64,000 nucleotides of DNA. It comes from Polaromonas glacialis. Its GTDB lineage: Bacteria; Pseudomonadota; Gammaproteobacteria; Burkholderiales; Burkholderiaceae_C. The position numbers were made by a program, and so were the translations under genes. Positions 8,345-16,761 of this stretch are shown here, piece after piece. The DNA is taken from assembly GCF_000709345.1 (NCBI RefSeq), contig NZ_KL448323.1, forward strand, positions 2,610,346 to 2,674,345, given 5' to 3'. Numbering within the stretch: position 1 is the stretch's first letter; each line of letters begins with the position of its first letter. The notes beneath the pieces were generated by a model that was given only the letters and a program-made list of their open reading frames with translations, was not told where the DNA came from and ran no database searches.

Positions 8345-9583
8345 TCAAGGCAGGGTTGGCGCAGGAAAAGCCTTTGAAATAACCTCCTGCAGCGTTTCCA
8401 TCGAAACAGGCTTGACCAGATAGCTGTCAAATCCGACTTCCTCGGCTTCGGCCCGGAAACTTGGCTGGTCGTAGCCTGTCATGGCGATGCAATACGGCGC
8501 GGGCACCAGTCCGAGCAACTGCACCTGGTGCAGCAATTCGTAGCCGTTCATGCCCGGCAAGCCGATGTCGCAGACGACGAGGTCATAGCCGCCCTTTTTT
8601 GCCATGGCAAGGCCGGCCGGGCCGCTGTAGGCCGAAGAAACACAATGCCCCTCGTAGGTGAGGCAGAAATTCAGGGTTTGATTCGCATCCACGTTGTCTT
8701 CAATGATCAAAATCCGGCAGGAACGGGCCGCCGGCCTGGGCAAGGCCGGACCCGCGTCAAGCGCCAAAACCTCCGTGGAGACGGGCAGCACCACAATGAA
8801 TTCACTGCCGCAGTTCAAACCCTTGCTGCGAACCTGGACTGCTCCGTCATGCATTTCCACCAGCGTGCGCACCATGGACAGCCCGATCCCCAGCCCGCCT
8901 TCCGAACGGTCCAGCGTTCGGGGAACCTGCGTGAACAGGTCGAAAATGTAAGGCTGCATGTCAGCCGCGATGCCGATGCCTTCGTCCTTGACGGAAATCG
9001 CCACCGTGCCGTTTGCAAGGGGACGGGCTGACAAAGTGATGGACTTGTTGGGCGCAGAGTATTTGCTTGCGTTGAGCAGCAGGTTGGAAAACACCTGCGA
9101 GAGCCTGACGGCATCGCCATTGAGCTCCACGGGCTGCAAGGGCAGGTCAATGACCAGTTGCTGATGGTGTTTCGTCAGCGATGGCTCGCTGAGTTCGACG
9201 GCATCGTGAACCATGTCGGCCAGCAACAGCGGAGCCTTTTGGAGGTTGATCTTGCCACTGCTGATTCGCGATGCATCAAGCAGGTCTTCAAGCAGGCGCT
9301 TCATGTGCGCCACCTGTCGGGTGATGATCTGCTGGATATGCGGCAGTTGCGGATGCGCCGAGGTGATTTTCTCCAGCATTTGGGATGCCATGGCGATGGG
9401 TGCCAGCGGATTGCGGAGTTCGTGCGCCAGCATGGACAAAAATTCTGTCTGTCTTTGAACCGACGCCTCGGCTTCGTCCTGAAGGTCCTGCGCGCGCAGG
9501 GACGCAATCACCAGGTTTTGGTTGGCCTCGCGCAGCTTGCGCACCAGGTCATCGGGAGTTTCACGGTTTTTTGCGATAGGCAT
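8345..9583 (-). CDS. Hybrid sensor histidine kinase/response regulator
   Basis: A 412-aa soluble protein. Residues 1-45 are a charged helix (possible coiled coil). The HisKA box FLSMLAHELRNPLAPI gives His54. The HATPase_c domain spans about 155-268, with FSNLLLNASKYS (N box), VKDEGIGI (G1) and GGLGIGLSMV (G2). The receiver domain spans about 289-405, with phospho-acceptor Asp339 in LVVCDIGLPGMNG and the conserved KPVS lysine near the C-terminus. No transmembrane or PAS domain is visible, so the input must come from a partner or the short N-terminal helix. It is the first gene of the overlapping operon with the 139-aa protein and the KaiC-like ATPase. Its stop (8345) overlaps the start region of the next gene. 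Confidence 0.92.
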   Translation of the reverse strand: MPIAKNRETPDDLVRKLREANQNLVIASLRAQDLQDEAEASVQRQTEFLSMLAHELRNPLAPIAMASQMLEKITSAHPQLPHIQQIITRQVAHMKRLLEDLLDASRISSGKINLQKAPLLLADMVHDAVELSEPSLTKHHQQLVIDLPLQPVELNGDAVRLSQVFSNLLLNASKYSAPNKSITLSARPLANGTVAISVKDEGIGIAADMQPYIFDLFTQVPRTLDRSEGGLGIGLSMVRTLVEMHDGAVQVRSKGLNCGSEFIVVLPVSTEVLALDAGPALPRPAARSCRILIIEDNVDANQTLNFCLTYEGHCVSSAYSGPAGLAMAKKGGYDLVVCDIGLPGMNGYELLHQVQLLGLVPAPYCIAMTGYDQPSFRAEAEEVGFDSYLVKPVSMETLQEVISKAFPAPTLP

Positions 9584-10048
9584 ATTTTTGGTGCTTCAAT
9601 GAGCTACCCGTCCCTTCGAAAAACCAATACGGACCATGAATATTACAAATATTAACTATCTTGATTAAAAGCCGAAACACATAATTTCCACCCATCACCT
9701 TTAGCAACAAAAAGAAACGGTTTTGGGTCCGTGCCATGTTGATTCGCTGGCTGAACACTTTGAAATCAAGACAGATAATTTATTGATCCACCCCGCGTGG
9801 CGATACCGCTTGTTACCAAGACACCGAATCTAAAAACCGGTGCTCTTAAATTCTTCCACAGCCAGGAGCTGAAAACCAAATATCCCCAAACAAATGCACG
9901 ATGACTGGAGATGCGAGCAAGGACCTTGCTCAATACGATTCAAAAATCGGTTTGAGCAATAGAAACCCAACCATAATGCTATTTTTTTAATAGCTACATA
10001 CGCCAGCAGCTATTGCGCAAACGCTGAATTTCATTCACAAACTGGAAT
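9584..10048. other. 465-bp AT-richer spacer between hybrid kinase and ffh
   Basis: No protein-coding gene is supported. GC content is visibly lower than in the flanks. The right end carries an R1 repeat (about 9978-10032). The spacer must hold the promoter of the minus-strand kinase operon and the 3' end of the ffh transcript, but no convincing -35/-10 pair or intrinsic terminator could be picked by eye. Confidence 0.6.
9978..10032 (+). repeat. R1 dispersed repeat downstream of ffh
   Basis: R1 landmarks at standard spacing are GCTAT at 1-5, AATAGCT at 12-18 and TGCGCAAA at 37-44. GCTAT and ATAGC can pair across a 7-nt loop. Intergenic. Confidence 0.75.
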
Positions 10049-11407
10049 TCAGAACTTCGGCATGCCCTTCATGCCGCCCATGCGTTTCATCATCTTCATC
10101 ATGCCGCTGCCCTTCATCTTTTTCATCATGCCCTGCATTTGCTCGAATTCATTGAGCAGGCGGTTGACTTCCTGAACGTGAACGCCCGAGCCGGCGGCAA
10201 TGCGGCGCTTGCGCGTCGCCTTGATGAGATCGGGCTTGCGGCGCTCCAGCGGCGTCATGCTCTGGATGATGCCTTCCTTGCGCTTGATGTCTTTCTCGGC
10301 CTTGTCCATGTCGATGGCGCCGGCCTTGGCGGCCATCTGCGCCGGCAGCTTGTCGAGCAGGCTGGACAGGCCGCCCATGTTCTTCATCTGCTGGAGCTGG
10401 CTTAAAAAGTCGTTGAGGTCAAAGCCGTCGCCGGACTTGATCTTGGCGGCCAATTTCTGCGCCTCGGCCATGTTCACGCCCGAGGCCATCTGCTCGACCA
10501 GCGCGACGATGTCGCCCATGCCCAGGATGCGGCCGGCGTGGCGCTCGGCATCGAACACTTCCAGGCCGTCGAGCTTTTCGCTGGTGCCCGCGAACTTGAT
10601 CGGCGCGCCGGTGATCTGCCGGACCGACAGCGCCGCGCCGCCGCGCGAGTCGCCGTCGGTCTTGGTCAGGATGATGCCGGTCAGCGGCAGCGCTTCCTTG
10701 AAGGCCCTGGCGGTGTTGACCGCATCCTGGCCCTGCATGGCATCGACCACAAACAGCGTCTCGACCGGCTTGAGGATGGCGTGCAGCTCCTTGATTTCGT
10801 TCATCAAGGCTTCGTCAATCGCCAGGCGGCCGGCGGTATCGACCAGCAGCACATCGAAGAAATGCCGCTTGGCATAGTCGAGGGCGGCGCGGGCGATATC
10901 GGCCGGCTTCTGGTCCGGCGCGCTGGGGAACCATTCGGCGCCGGCCTGCTTGGTCACGACCTTGAGCTGCTCGATGGCGGCCGGCCGGTACACGTCGCCT
11001 GACACGGTCAGCACCTTTTTCTTGCGCTTTTCAATCAGGTGCTTGGCCAGCTTGGCGGTGGTGGTGGTCTTGCCCGCGCCCTGCAGGCCGGCCATCAGGA
11101 TGACGGCGGGCGGCTGCGCGGCCAGGTTGATGTCGCTCACGCCCTCGCCCATGGTGACGGCCAGCTCCTTGCTGACGATGCCGACCAGCGCCTGGCCCGG
11201 CGAGAGCGAGCCCATCACCTCCTGGCCCATGGCCTTTTCCTTGACGCGGGCAATGAAATCGCGCACCACCGGCAAGGCCACGTCGGCCTCCAGCAGCGCC
11301 ATGCGCACTTCGCGCAGCATGTCCTGCACATTGGATTCGGTGATGCGGGCCTGGCCGCGCATTTCCTTGACGAGGCGGGATAACTTGTCGGTAAGGGCTG
11401 TAGCCAT
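10049..11407 (-). CDS. ffh: Signal recognition particle protein Ffh
   Basis: A 452-aa SRP54-type GTPase that, with 4.5S RNA, delivers nascent inner-membrane proteins to FtsY. The N domain spans about 1-85. The G domain has GLQGAGKTTTTAKL (G1), VDTAGRL (G3) and TKTDGDSRGG (G4 and the following loop). The methionine-rich M domain ends in repeated M/K (KKMKGSGMMKMMKRMGG). The length matches E. coli Ffh (453 aa). It is divergent from ypjD, with 76 bp between starts; the same divergent ffh/ypjD pair is common in proteobacteria. Confidence 0.98.
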   Translation of the reverse strand: MATALTDKLSRLVKEMRGQARITESNVQDMLREVRMALLEADVALPVVRDFIARVKEKAMGQEVMGSLSPGQALVGIVSKELAVTMGEGVSDINLAAQPPAVILMAGLQGAGKTTTTAKLAKHLIEKRKKKVLTVSGDVYRPAAIEQLKVVTKQAGAEWFPSAPDQKPADIARAALDYAKRHFFDVLLVDTAGRLAIDEALMNEIKELHAILKPVETLFVVDAMQGQDAVNTARAFKEALPLTGIILTKTDGDSRGGAALSVRQITGAPIKFAGTSEKLDGLEVFDAERHAGRILGMGDIVALVEQMASGVNMAEAQKLAAKIKSGDGFDLNDFLSQLQQMKNMGGLSSLLDKLPAQMAAKAGAIDMDKAEKDIKRKEGIIQSMTPLERRKPDLIKATRKRRIAAGSGVHVQEVNRLLNEFEQMQGMMKKMKGSGMMKMMKRMGGMKGMPKF

Positions 11408-11483
11408 GAAATGGTGTCCTGAAACGGGCGCTGCGGGGGAGCCAAAGGCCGGAAGAGACCGGGCCAGGCGCTAAACTCTGGGC

Positions 11484-12284
11484 ATGATTTTAGCTTTCAG
11501 CGGTGGATGGGGTCTGGGCGCGGCAGCCGGTGCGGCTGCGGCCTATGCGGTGCTTGCGCTGGCGACGCCCCGGCTGGGCGAAGGCGCCCTGCGCGCCCTG
11601 CTGCTGGCCGCCTGGGGACTGCATGCGCTGACACTGGTCGAGGCCCTGCTGGGCACGCCGCCGCGCTTTGGCTTTGCCCCGGCGCTGTCGATGACGGTCT
11701 GGCTGGTGCTGACGGTGTATGCGGTGGAGCGCCGGTTGTTTCCGCAGCTCAAGGCGCACTGGACGCTGGCCGGCCTGGGCAGCGCCGCCGTCATCTTGTC
11801 GCTGATCTTTCCGGGAACCAGCTACCACGTCATTGCCTCGCCCTGGCTGCCCCTGCACTGGGCCCTGGGCATTGCGTCTTACGGCCTGTTTGCGGCCGCA
11901 GTTGTGCATGGCTGGCTGATGGTGCGGGCCGAGCGCGCCATCCGGCAGGCCGAACAGAGCGATGCCGGCGTTCCCCTGCTTACCCTGGAGCGGCTGACCT
12001 TCCGGTTCGTCGAAGCCGGCTTCGTGCTGCTGTCGGCCACCTTGGCTGTAGGGTGGCTGTTTGCCGAAACCCTGTATGGCCCGGGCCTGGGCTGGAAGTG
12101 GGACCACAAGACGATTTTCTCGCTGCTGGCCTGGGCCGCGTTCGCGGGCTTGCTGATTGGCCGCGCACGGCTCGGCTGGCGCGGCCTGAAAGCTGTTCGC
12201 GTGCTCTACCTGGGCGCCGGGCTGCTGCTGCTGGGCTATGCCGGTTCGCGCTTCGTTCTTGAAGTCATCCTGAGGCGGACATGA
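11484..12284 (+). CDS. ypjD: Cytochrome c assembly-like inner membrane protein (YpjD/CorE type)
   Basis: A 266-aa protein with about eight hydrophobic helices. The C-terminal half contains the CcsA/CcmC-like segment GWKWDHKTIFSLLAW, a tryptophan-rich motif associated with haem handling in cytochrome c assembly proteins. The role in bacteria outside c-type maturation is uncertain. It is divergent from ffh and overlaps the PP0621 gene by 4 nt (ATGA), followed by pilS and pilR. This order is well conserved in Burkholderiales. Confidence 0.88.
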   Translation: MILAFSGGWGLGAAAGAAAAYAVLALATPRLGEGALRALLLAAWGLHALTLVEALLGTPPRFGFAPALSMTVWLVLTVYAVERRLFPQLKAHWTLAGLGSAAVILSLIFPGTSYHVIASPWLPLHWALGIASYGLFAAAVVHGWLMVRAERAIRQAEQSDAGVPLLTLERLTFRFVEAGFVLLSATLAVGWLFAETLYGPGLGWKWDHKTIFSLLAWAAFAGLLIGRARLGWRGLKAVRVLYLGAGLLLLGYAGSRFVLEVILRRT

Positions 12285-12523
12285 AGTATTTGCTGGTCAT
12301 TCTCCTGGTGCTGGTGGTTTTCTGGATATGGCGCCGCGGCCGGCCGAGCCCAAAAAAGGCAGCCCAGCCGGGCCGCTCACAAGGCAAGTCTTCAGAGGGA
12401 AAAGAAATCACGGAAGTGGTCGCCTGCGGTGTCTGCCACGTTCACCTGCCCAAGTCTGAAGCCCTGATTGGTCGTGACGGCTTTTACTGCAGCGAGGCAC
12501 ACCGTCGTGAGGCCGGGGCCTAG
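12281..12523 (+). CDS. PP0621 family protein, membrane-anchored with a zinc-ribbon-like C-terminus
   Basis: An 80-aa protein with one N-terminal membrane helix (residues 3-17) and a basic linker. The small cysteine/histidine motif CGVCHVHLPKSEALIGRDG, followed by FYCSEAHRR, looks like a metal site with ligands C-x2-C and C-x3-H. This arrangement is characteristic of the PP0621 family, whose function is unknown. The start overlaps the ypjD stop by 4 nt and the stop is immediately followed by the pilS ATG, so translation is coupled through the three genes. Confidence 0.85.
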   Translation: MKYLLVILLVLVVFWIWRRGRPSPKKAAQPGRSQGKSSEGKEITEVVACGVCHVHLPKSEALIGRDGFYCSEAHRREAGA

Positions 12524-14242
12524 ATGAGACGGCCAGTGCTGTTATGGCGAAACAGGGCGAAAAACGCGGCGGGCGCCTGGGAGTCGGAAACCGCGCAGGG
12601 CTCCTTCGGGCGCCTGTGGGGAGTGTTCATGAATGCCCGCGTCGCCATCGCAGCCGTGCTGGTCATCTTGCAGAAGGCGCTCCAGGCCCTGGGCACGCCA
12701 CTGAACCACTGGACGCTGGCGATCTGCATCGCCTATCTTGGCGCAGCGCTGGTCGTTCGGCTCTGGGCGCATCCCCGTCCGCCGGGCAGCACGTTTGACG
12801 CACTTTGGGTATGGACCATCGGCGTGGATGTGATGGCGTTCTCGCTGCTCAACTTTTTTCAGGCGAGTCCGCTGAATTACACCCCGCTGTTTGCGCTGCC
12901 CGTGTTGCTGGCTTCGGTGCTCGGCCCGATTTTGCTGGCTTTTGGCACAGCAGCCAGCGTGACGCTGCTGCTGCTGGCCGATGCCGCATGGAGTTCCATA
13001 CAAGGCAGCGCAGACGTCAACGCGCGTCTTTTGCAGGCAGCGCTAAGCAGCTCCGGATTTTTTCTCGTGGCCCTGCTCGCCAACCAGCTGGCCGTGCGGC
13101 TGGCGGGACAAGAAAAACTGACCAAGAAAAGCCAGTCGGCTGCGCGCATGCAGATACAGGTCAATGAACTGGTGGTTGCAACGCTCGCCGAGGGCGTGCT
13201 CGTCATCGATGACAACGGCTTCGTACGCTCGGCCAATCCTGCGGCACGACGTCTGCTGGCCGCGCAGGAATCCGCCTACCCCGCGCCTTTCAGGCTGGCA
13301 GCGCAAACAGCCTGGCAACCACTGGTCGAGCTGATGCAGCACACTTTCGCGCAACAGTTGGCGCACGAAAGCAACATCAGCCTCGTCCAACCCGGGCTGA
13401 ACGCCAGACGCCTGCAGGTTCATTCCCGCCTGACCGATTCAAGCGACGGCCCGCACGAAAGCCTGTGCGTGATGTTTCTGCAAGACCTGCGTGAAATGGA
13501 GGCGCGCATCCGCATCGAGAAGCTGGCCGCCATGGGCCGCATGTCGGCGGCGGTGGCGCATGAAATCCGCAACCCGCTGGCTGCCATTTCACAAGCCAAT
13601 GCACTGCTTGAAGAAGACCTGCACGACGCCGGCCAACGGCAACTCACCGCCATGATTGGTCAAAATGCCCAGCGCCTGGCAAAAATCGTCGATGAAGTGC
13701 TCAACATATCGCGTGCGCAGCAGGAGATTCCGGCACAGCAGACCGCCAGCTTGCGGCTCGATGAAGCGGCACGGCGGATCGCGAATGACTGGGCCCGGCA
13801 AAATGCGGTCGCTGGACAATTGCGTATCCGCACTGACAGCGCCAGCACGGAAGTCAGCTTTGACGACGACCATTTGCGCCGCCTGATGCTCAACCTGCTC
13901 GACAACGCCCTGCGTTACACCAGTGGCACAGCCCAGGGGCTTGAGGTCAGCACCCAGTTGGTGGCGCCAGGTCAGGCTAGGCTGGCGGTCTGGAGCGATG
14001 GCCAGCCGCTGGAGGAAACCGTCCAGACCCATCTTTTCGAGCCTTTTTTCTCGTCCGAAAGCCGCTCCACCGGCCTGGGCCTGTATATCTGCCGCGAACT
14101 GTGCGAGCGCTACGGGGCCCAGATCGGCTACCAGCGGGTGTTGCGGGAAAATATCCAGGGCAACGAATTTTTCGTCGTGTTCCAGCCTGCTTCACAGCGC
14201 CTGCGCACCGAACTGCCCAGCATGGATTCCGTCCTTGCCTGA
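12524..14242 (+). CDS. pilS: PilS-type sensor histidine kinase
   Basis: A 572-aa membrane sensor kinase. Residues about 37-190 contain six hydrophobic helices. A PAS-like region follows (ATLAEGVLVIDDNGFV, about 219-235). The HisKA box AAVAHEIRNPLAAI carries His346. The HATPase_c domain spans about 440-555, with LMLNLLDNALRY (N box) and STGLGLYICREL (G box). It pairs with the sigma-54 activator encoded directly downstream. In pseudomonads PilS/PilR controls pilin transcription, but no pilus gene lies in this window, so the target is inferred from family. The ATG follows the previous stop with no gap (TAGATG). Confidence 0.9.
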   Translation: MRRPVLLWRNRAKNAAGAWESETAQGSFGRLWGVFMNARVAIAAVLVILQKALQALGTPLNHWTLAICIAYLGAALVVRLWAHPRPPGSTFDALWVWTIGVDVMAFSLLNFFQASPLNYTPLFALPVLLASVLGPILLAFGTAASVTLLLLADAAWSSIQGSADVNARLLQAALSSSGFFLVALLANQLAVRLAGQEKLTKKSQSAARMQIQVNELVVATLAEGVLVIDDNGFVRSANPAARRLLAAQESAYPAPFRLAAQTAWQPLVELMQHTFAQQLAHESNISLVQPGLNARRLQVHSRLTDSSDGPHESLCVMFLQDLREMEARIRIEKLAAMGRMSAAVAHEIRNPLAAISQANALLEEDLHDAGQRQLTAMIGQNAQRLAKIVDEVLNISRAQQEIPAQQTASLRLDEAARRIANDWARQNAVAGQLRIRTDSASTEVSFDDDHLRRLMLNLLDNALRYTSGTAQGLEVSTQLVAPGQARLAVWSDGQPLEETVQTHLFEPFFSSESRSTGLGLYICRELCERYGAQIGYQRVLRENIQGNEFFVVFQPASQRLRTELPSMDSVLA

Positions 14243-14248
14243 AAAATC

Positions 14249-15700
14249 ATGAATTCGCAAGCACCTGCGCCTTTACCCGCCCGCATCCTGGTCATTGACG
14301 ACGAGCCCGACCTGCGCACCCTGTACGAGTTGACGCTGCTCCGGCAGGGCTATCGCATAGAAGCCGCCAGCACGCTTCAACAGGCTCGCGAGCATCTCCA
14401 GGCAACCCGGTTCGATGCCGTGATCACCGACATGCGACTGCCCGATGGGCTGGGCCTTGAACTGCTGCGCGATCTGGCCCAGCAACAGCGACCCGAGCGC
14501 TGCGTGGTCATCACAGCGCACGGGTCGGCTGAAAATGCGGTCGAGGCACTCAAGGCCGGTGCTTTTGACTACCTCACCAAACCGGTTGACCTCAAGCAGT
14601 TCCGCAGTGTGGTGGCGTCGGCCGTGCAGGAAACCCGAAACGTCAGGCTGGCGCTTACCAAGACCGATGGCCGCACCGCGATGCCCGGCGCCGCCGCTCC
14701 AGCGCCTGGCAAACCGGCTGACGCGGTCGCCATCCTGCAAAAGCTGGTCGGTGAAACGCCTGTGATGCGCGCCGTGAAGTCGCGCATCGTCAAAGTCGCC
14801 GGCAGCATGGCGCCGGTGCTGATACGCGGCGAGTCCGGCACCGGCAAGGAACTGGTGGCGCGCGCCGTGCATGGCTGCAGTCACCGCGCGGCCAGCCCCT
14901 TTGTGGCCGTAAACTGCAGCGCGATTCCCGAGAATTTGCTGGAAGCCGAGTTCTTTGGCGCACGCAAGGGTGCCTACACCGGCTCGGTGCAGGACCGGCT
15001 GGGCTACTTTCAGGCGGCCAAGGGCGGAACGCTCTTTCTTGACGAGATCGGCGACCTGCCGCTGGCCATGCAGTCCAAGCTGCTCCGGGCGATCCAGGAG
15101 CGCACGGTGCGGCCGCTGGGGTCGGCTCAGGAAGACATGGTCGATGTGCGCATCGTCAGCGCGACCCACAAGGACCTGGCAGCCGGGGTTGAAGCTGGCA
15201 GCTTTCGGCAAGACCTGTATTACCGGCTCAATGTGATCGAGATCACCGTGCCGCCGCTGCGCGAACGTCTGGACGACTTGCCGGCGCTTTGCAATGCCCT
15301 GCTGGCCAGAATCTGCCAGGAGTCCGGCCTGGACATGCCCGTTCTGAGTCCTGCGGTCATGGCCAGTCTGCGCTCGCTGCCGCTCAACGGCAACGTCCGG
15401 GAACTGGAAAATATACTGCACCGCGCCGTTGCCCTGGGCGAAGAAAACCTGATGCAGTTCGATATGCCGCCTGAACAGACTGAACAGCCCGTTGCCGTTC
15501 CGGAAAACCTCCAGCACTTTCTGGACCAGCAGGAGCGTAGCATTCTGGTCAGGGTATTGCAGGAAACCGGCTTTAACCGCACGGCTGCCGCTGTTCGCCT
15601 GGGGCTGAGCCTGCGACAGATTCGCTACCGCATTGCACGGCTGGGAATCAGCACGCCGGGCGAGGGCGATGCAGCCGAAACGCTTGATGACCTCGCCTGA
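14249..15700 (+). CDS. pilR: PilR-type sigma-54-dependent response regulator
   Basis: A 483-aa NtrC-family activator. The receiver domain (about 11-125) has Asp61 and Lys111. The AAA+ domain (about 165-395) has Walker A GESGTGKE (194-201) and Walker B GGTLFLDEIGDL. The sigma-54 contact loop reads GAYTGS instead of the usual GAFTGA. A Fis-type helix-turn-helix closes the protein (TGFNRTAAAVRLGLSLRQIRY without a break, about 445-465). It is 6 bp downstream of pilS and overlaps ampD by 14 nt. It should act at sigma-54 promoters elsewhere in the genome. Confidence 0.92.
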   Translation: MNSQAPAPLPARILVIDDEPDLRTLYELTLLRQGYRIEAASTLQQAREHLQATRFDAVITDMRLPDGLGLELLRDLAQQQRPERCVVITAHGSAENAVEALKAGAFDYLTKPVDLKQFRSVVASAVQETRNVRLALTKTDGRTAMPGAAAPAPGKPADAVAILQKLVGETPVMRAVKSRIVKVAGSMAPVLIRGESGTGKELVARAVHGCSHRAASPFVAVNCSAIPENLLEAEFFGARKGAYTGSVQDRLGYFQAAKGGTLFLDEIGDLPLAMQSKLLRAIQERTVRPLGSAQEDMVDVRIVSATHKDLAAGVEAGSFRQDLYYRLNVIEITVPPLRERLDDLPALCNALLARICQESGLDMPVLSPAVMASLRSLPLNGNVRELENILHRAVALGEENLMQFDMPPEQTEQPVAVPENLQHFLDQQERSILVRVLQETGFNRTAAAVRLGLSLRQIRYRIARLGISTPGEGDAAETLDDLA

Positions 15701-16286
15701 AACGCCCTTACCCCAAGGCGCCGGCCTGTGGCGGCAAGGCTGGTACCGTCATGCACGGACCATGGCCTCGCCCAACTTTAATCAGCGGCCTGCCGGTGCG
15801 CGGGTTGACCTGGTCGTGATTCACTCGATCAGCCTGCCGCCAGGGGAGTTCGGCAATGGCAATGTGCAGCGCCTGTTCACCAATCAGCTCGACTGGGACG
15901 CGCATCCCTACTTCCAGAGCGTCCGGGGGCTTGAGGTTTCGGCGCACTTTTTCATCAGCCGCACCGGCGCTCTTTGGCAATTTGTCAGCTGCGACGACCG
16001 TGCATGGCATGCCGGCCAGTCCGCTTACCGGGGGCAAAACCAGTGCAATGACGACTCGATTGGCATTGAACTCGAAGGCCTGGAAGGAAGCATCTTTGAA
16101 GCGCCGCAGTACGAAACACTGGCCAGCCTGTGCGCAGCGATCCTCCAGGCCTATCCGGTGGCGCATATCGCCGGACACGAGCATATTGCGCCTGGGCGAA
16201 AACTTGACCCCGGACCCGGATTCGATTGGCTCTTGTTACAAGATTCCCTGGCTTTGCCCAATCGGTATTTCCCCCGACTTGCTTGA
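15687..16286 (+). CDS. ampD: 1,6-anhydro-N-acetylmuramyl-L-alanine amidase AmpD
   Basis: A 199-aa cytosolic zinc amidase of peptidoglycan recycling that removes the peptide from anhydro-muropeptides. The Amidase_2 fold is clear. By alignment with the known Citrobacter enzyme, the metal ligands are His46 (VVIHSIS), His164 and Asp174 (GHEHIAPGRKLDPG). The catalytic Glu128 (IGIELEG) and Lys172 are also present. No signal peptide is seen, as expected for AmpD. The start at 15687 (MTSPETPLPQ) overlaps the pilR 3' end by 14 nt; an earlier start at 15633 would overlap pilR more and lacks support. Mpl, encoded at 28675, uses the tripeptide that this recycling pathway yields. Confidence 0.95.
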   Translation: MTSPETPLPQGAGLWRQGWYRHARTMASPNFNQRPAGARVDLVVIHSISLPPGEFGNGNVQRLFTNQLDWDAHPYFQSVRGLEVSAHFFISRTGALWQFVSCDDRAWHAGQSAYRGQNQCNDDSIGIELEGLEGSIFEAPQYETLASLCAAILQAYPVAHIAGHEHIAPGRKLDPGPGFDWLLLQDSLALPNRYFPRLA

Positions 16287-16320
16287 GGGCATTCTCTTTT
16301 TCACCGACTTCGGGCGCGTG

Positions 16321-16374
16321 CATGCAGCCCATGCACCCCATGCACCCCATGCACCCCATGCACCCCATGCACCC
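16321..16374 (+). repeat. 9-bp tandem repeat (CATGCACCC)
   Basis: Five perfect consecutive copies of CATGCACCC (16330-16374) are preceded by one variant copy, CATGCAGCC (16321-16329). It lies 34 bp after the ampD stop. The period is a multiple of three, so it appears as MHP or MGC repeats in translations, but no gene uses it. Confidence 0.95.
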
Positions 16375-16573
16375 ATCGTGCAAGCTTCGCCTGTCGAGGC
16401 TTTATAAGCGTCTGCAAGGCAAAACCGGCTGAAAGCCGCGCCAGCACTTGGCCTGCTGTCGAAAAGCCTGAATTCATCAGGCCTGAACACGGCCTCACAC
16501 CAAACCGGGGCGCTTTTACGTCGTAAAAAATAATAAAAATTCAGGTCGGGAAGCAGCAACACGCGGCAGCGAT

Positions 16574-16620
16574 ACACTACCGGTAGTGGTTGCAGCGGCT
16601 TCAGACACTAGGTATAGTGC
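16574..16620 (+). promoter_or_regulatory. NrdR-box pair with embedded sigma-70 promoter of nrdA
   Basis: Two palindromic boxes match the NrdR consensus: ACACTACCGGTAGTGG (16574-16589) and ACACTAGGTATAGTGC (16605-16620). Their start-to-start distance is 31 bp, three helical turns, as is usual for NrdR operators. Between and over them lies TTGCAG (16590-16595), a 17-bp spacer and TATAGT (16613-16618). The -10 is therefore inside the second box, so NrdR binding with dATP would block RNA polymerase. Transcription would begin near 16625. Confidence 0.85.
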
Positions 16621-16761
16621 TTAACCATCAATCAGCCCATTTGGGCCTGATCACGGAATTGAAGAGAAAGCCAGTTCGTCGAAACGCTGGTTTTCGACAA
16701 GCTTCTTCTTTTTACTGATCCCGCATATCACTTGTTCACCACAACAAATTCAGAGGAAATC

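Larger units (their letters stand above)
16287..16761. other. 475-bp regulatory spacer upstream of nrdA
   Basis: No gene is supported. In order it holds a 9-bp tandem repeat (16321-16374), a small hairpin (GCCTGA/TCAGGC, 16466-16482), two NrdR boxes with an embedded promoter (16574-16620) and a further imperfect palindrome (16629-16651) in the nrdA 5' leader. An open frame reading MHP repeats is merely the tandem repeat. Confidence 0.7.

Noticed and set aside
16321..16374. Possible CRISPR array
   Set aside because: The units are 9 bp and contiguous with no spacers, and no cas gene is present in the window.
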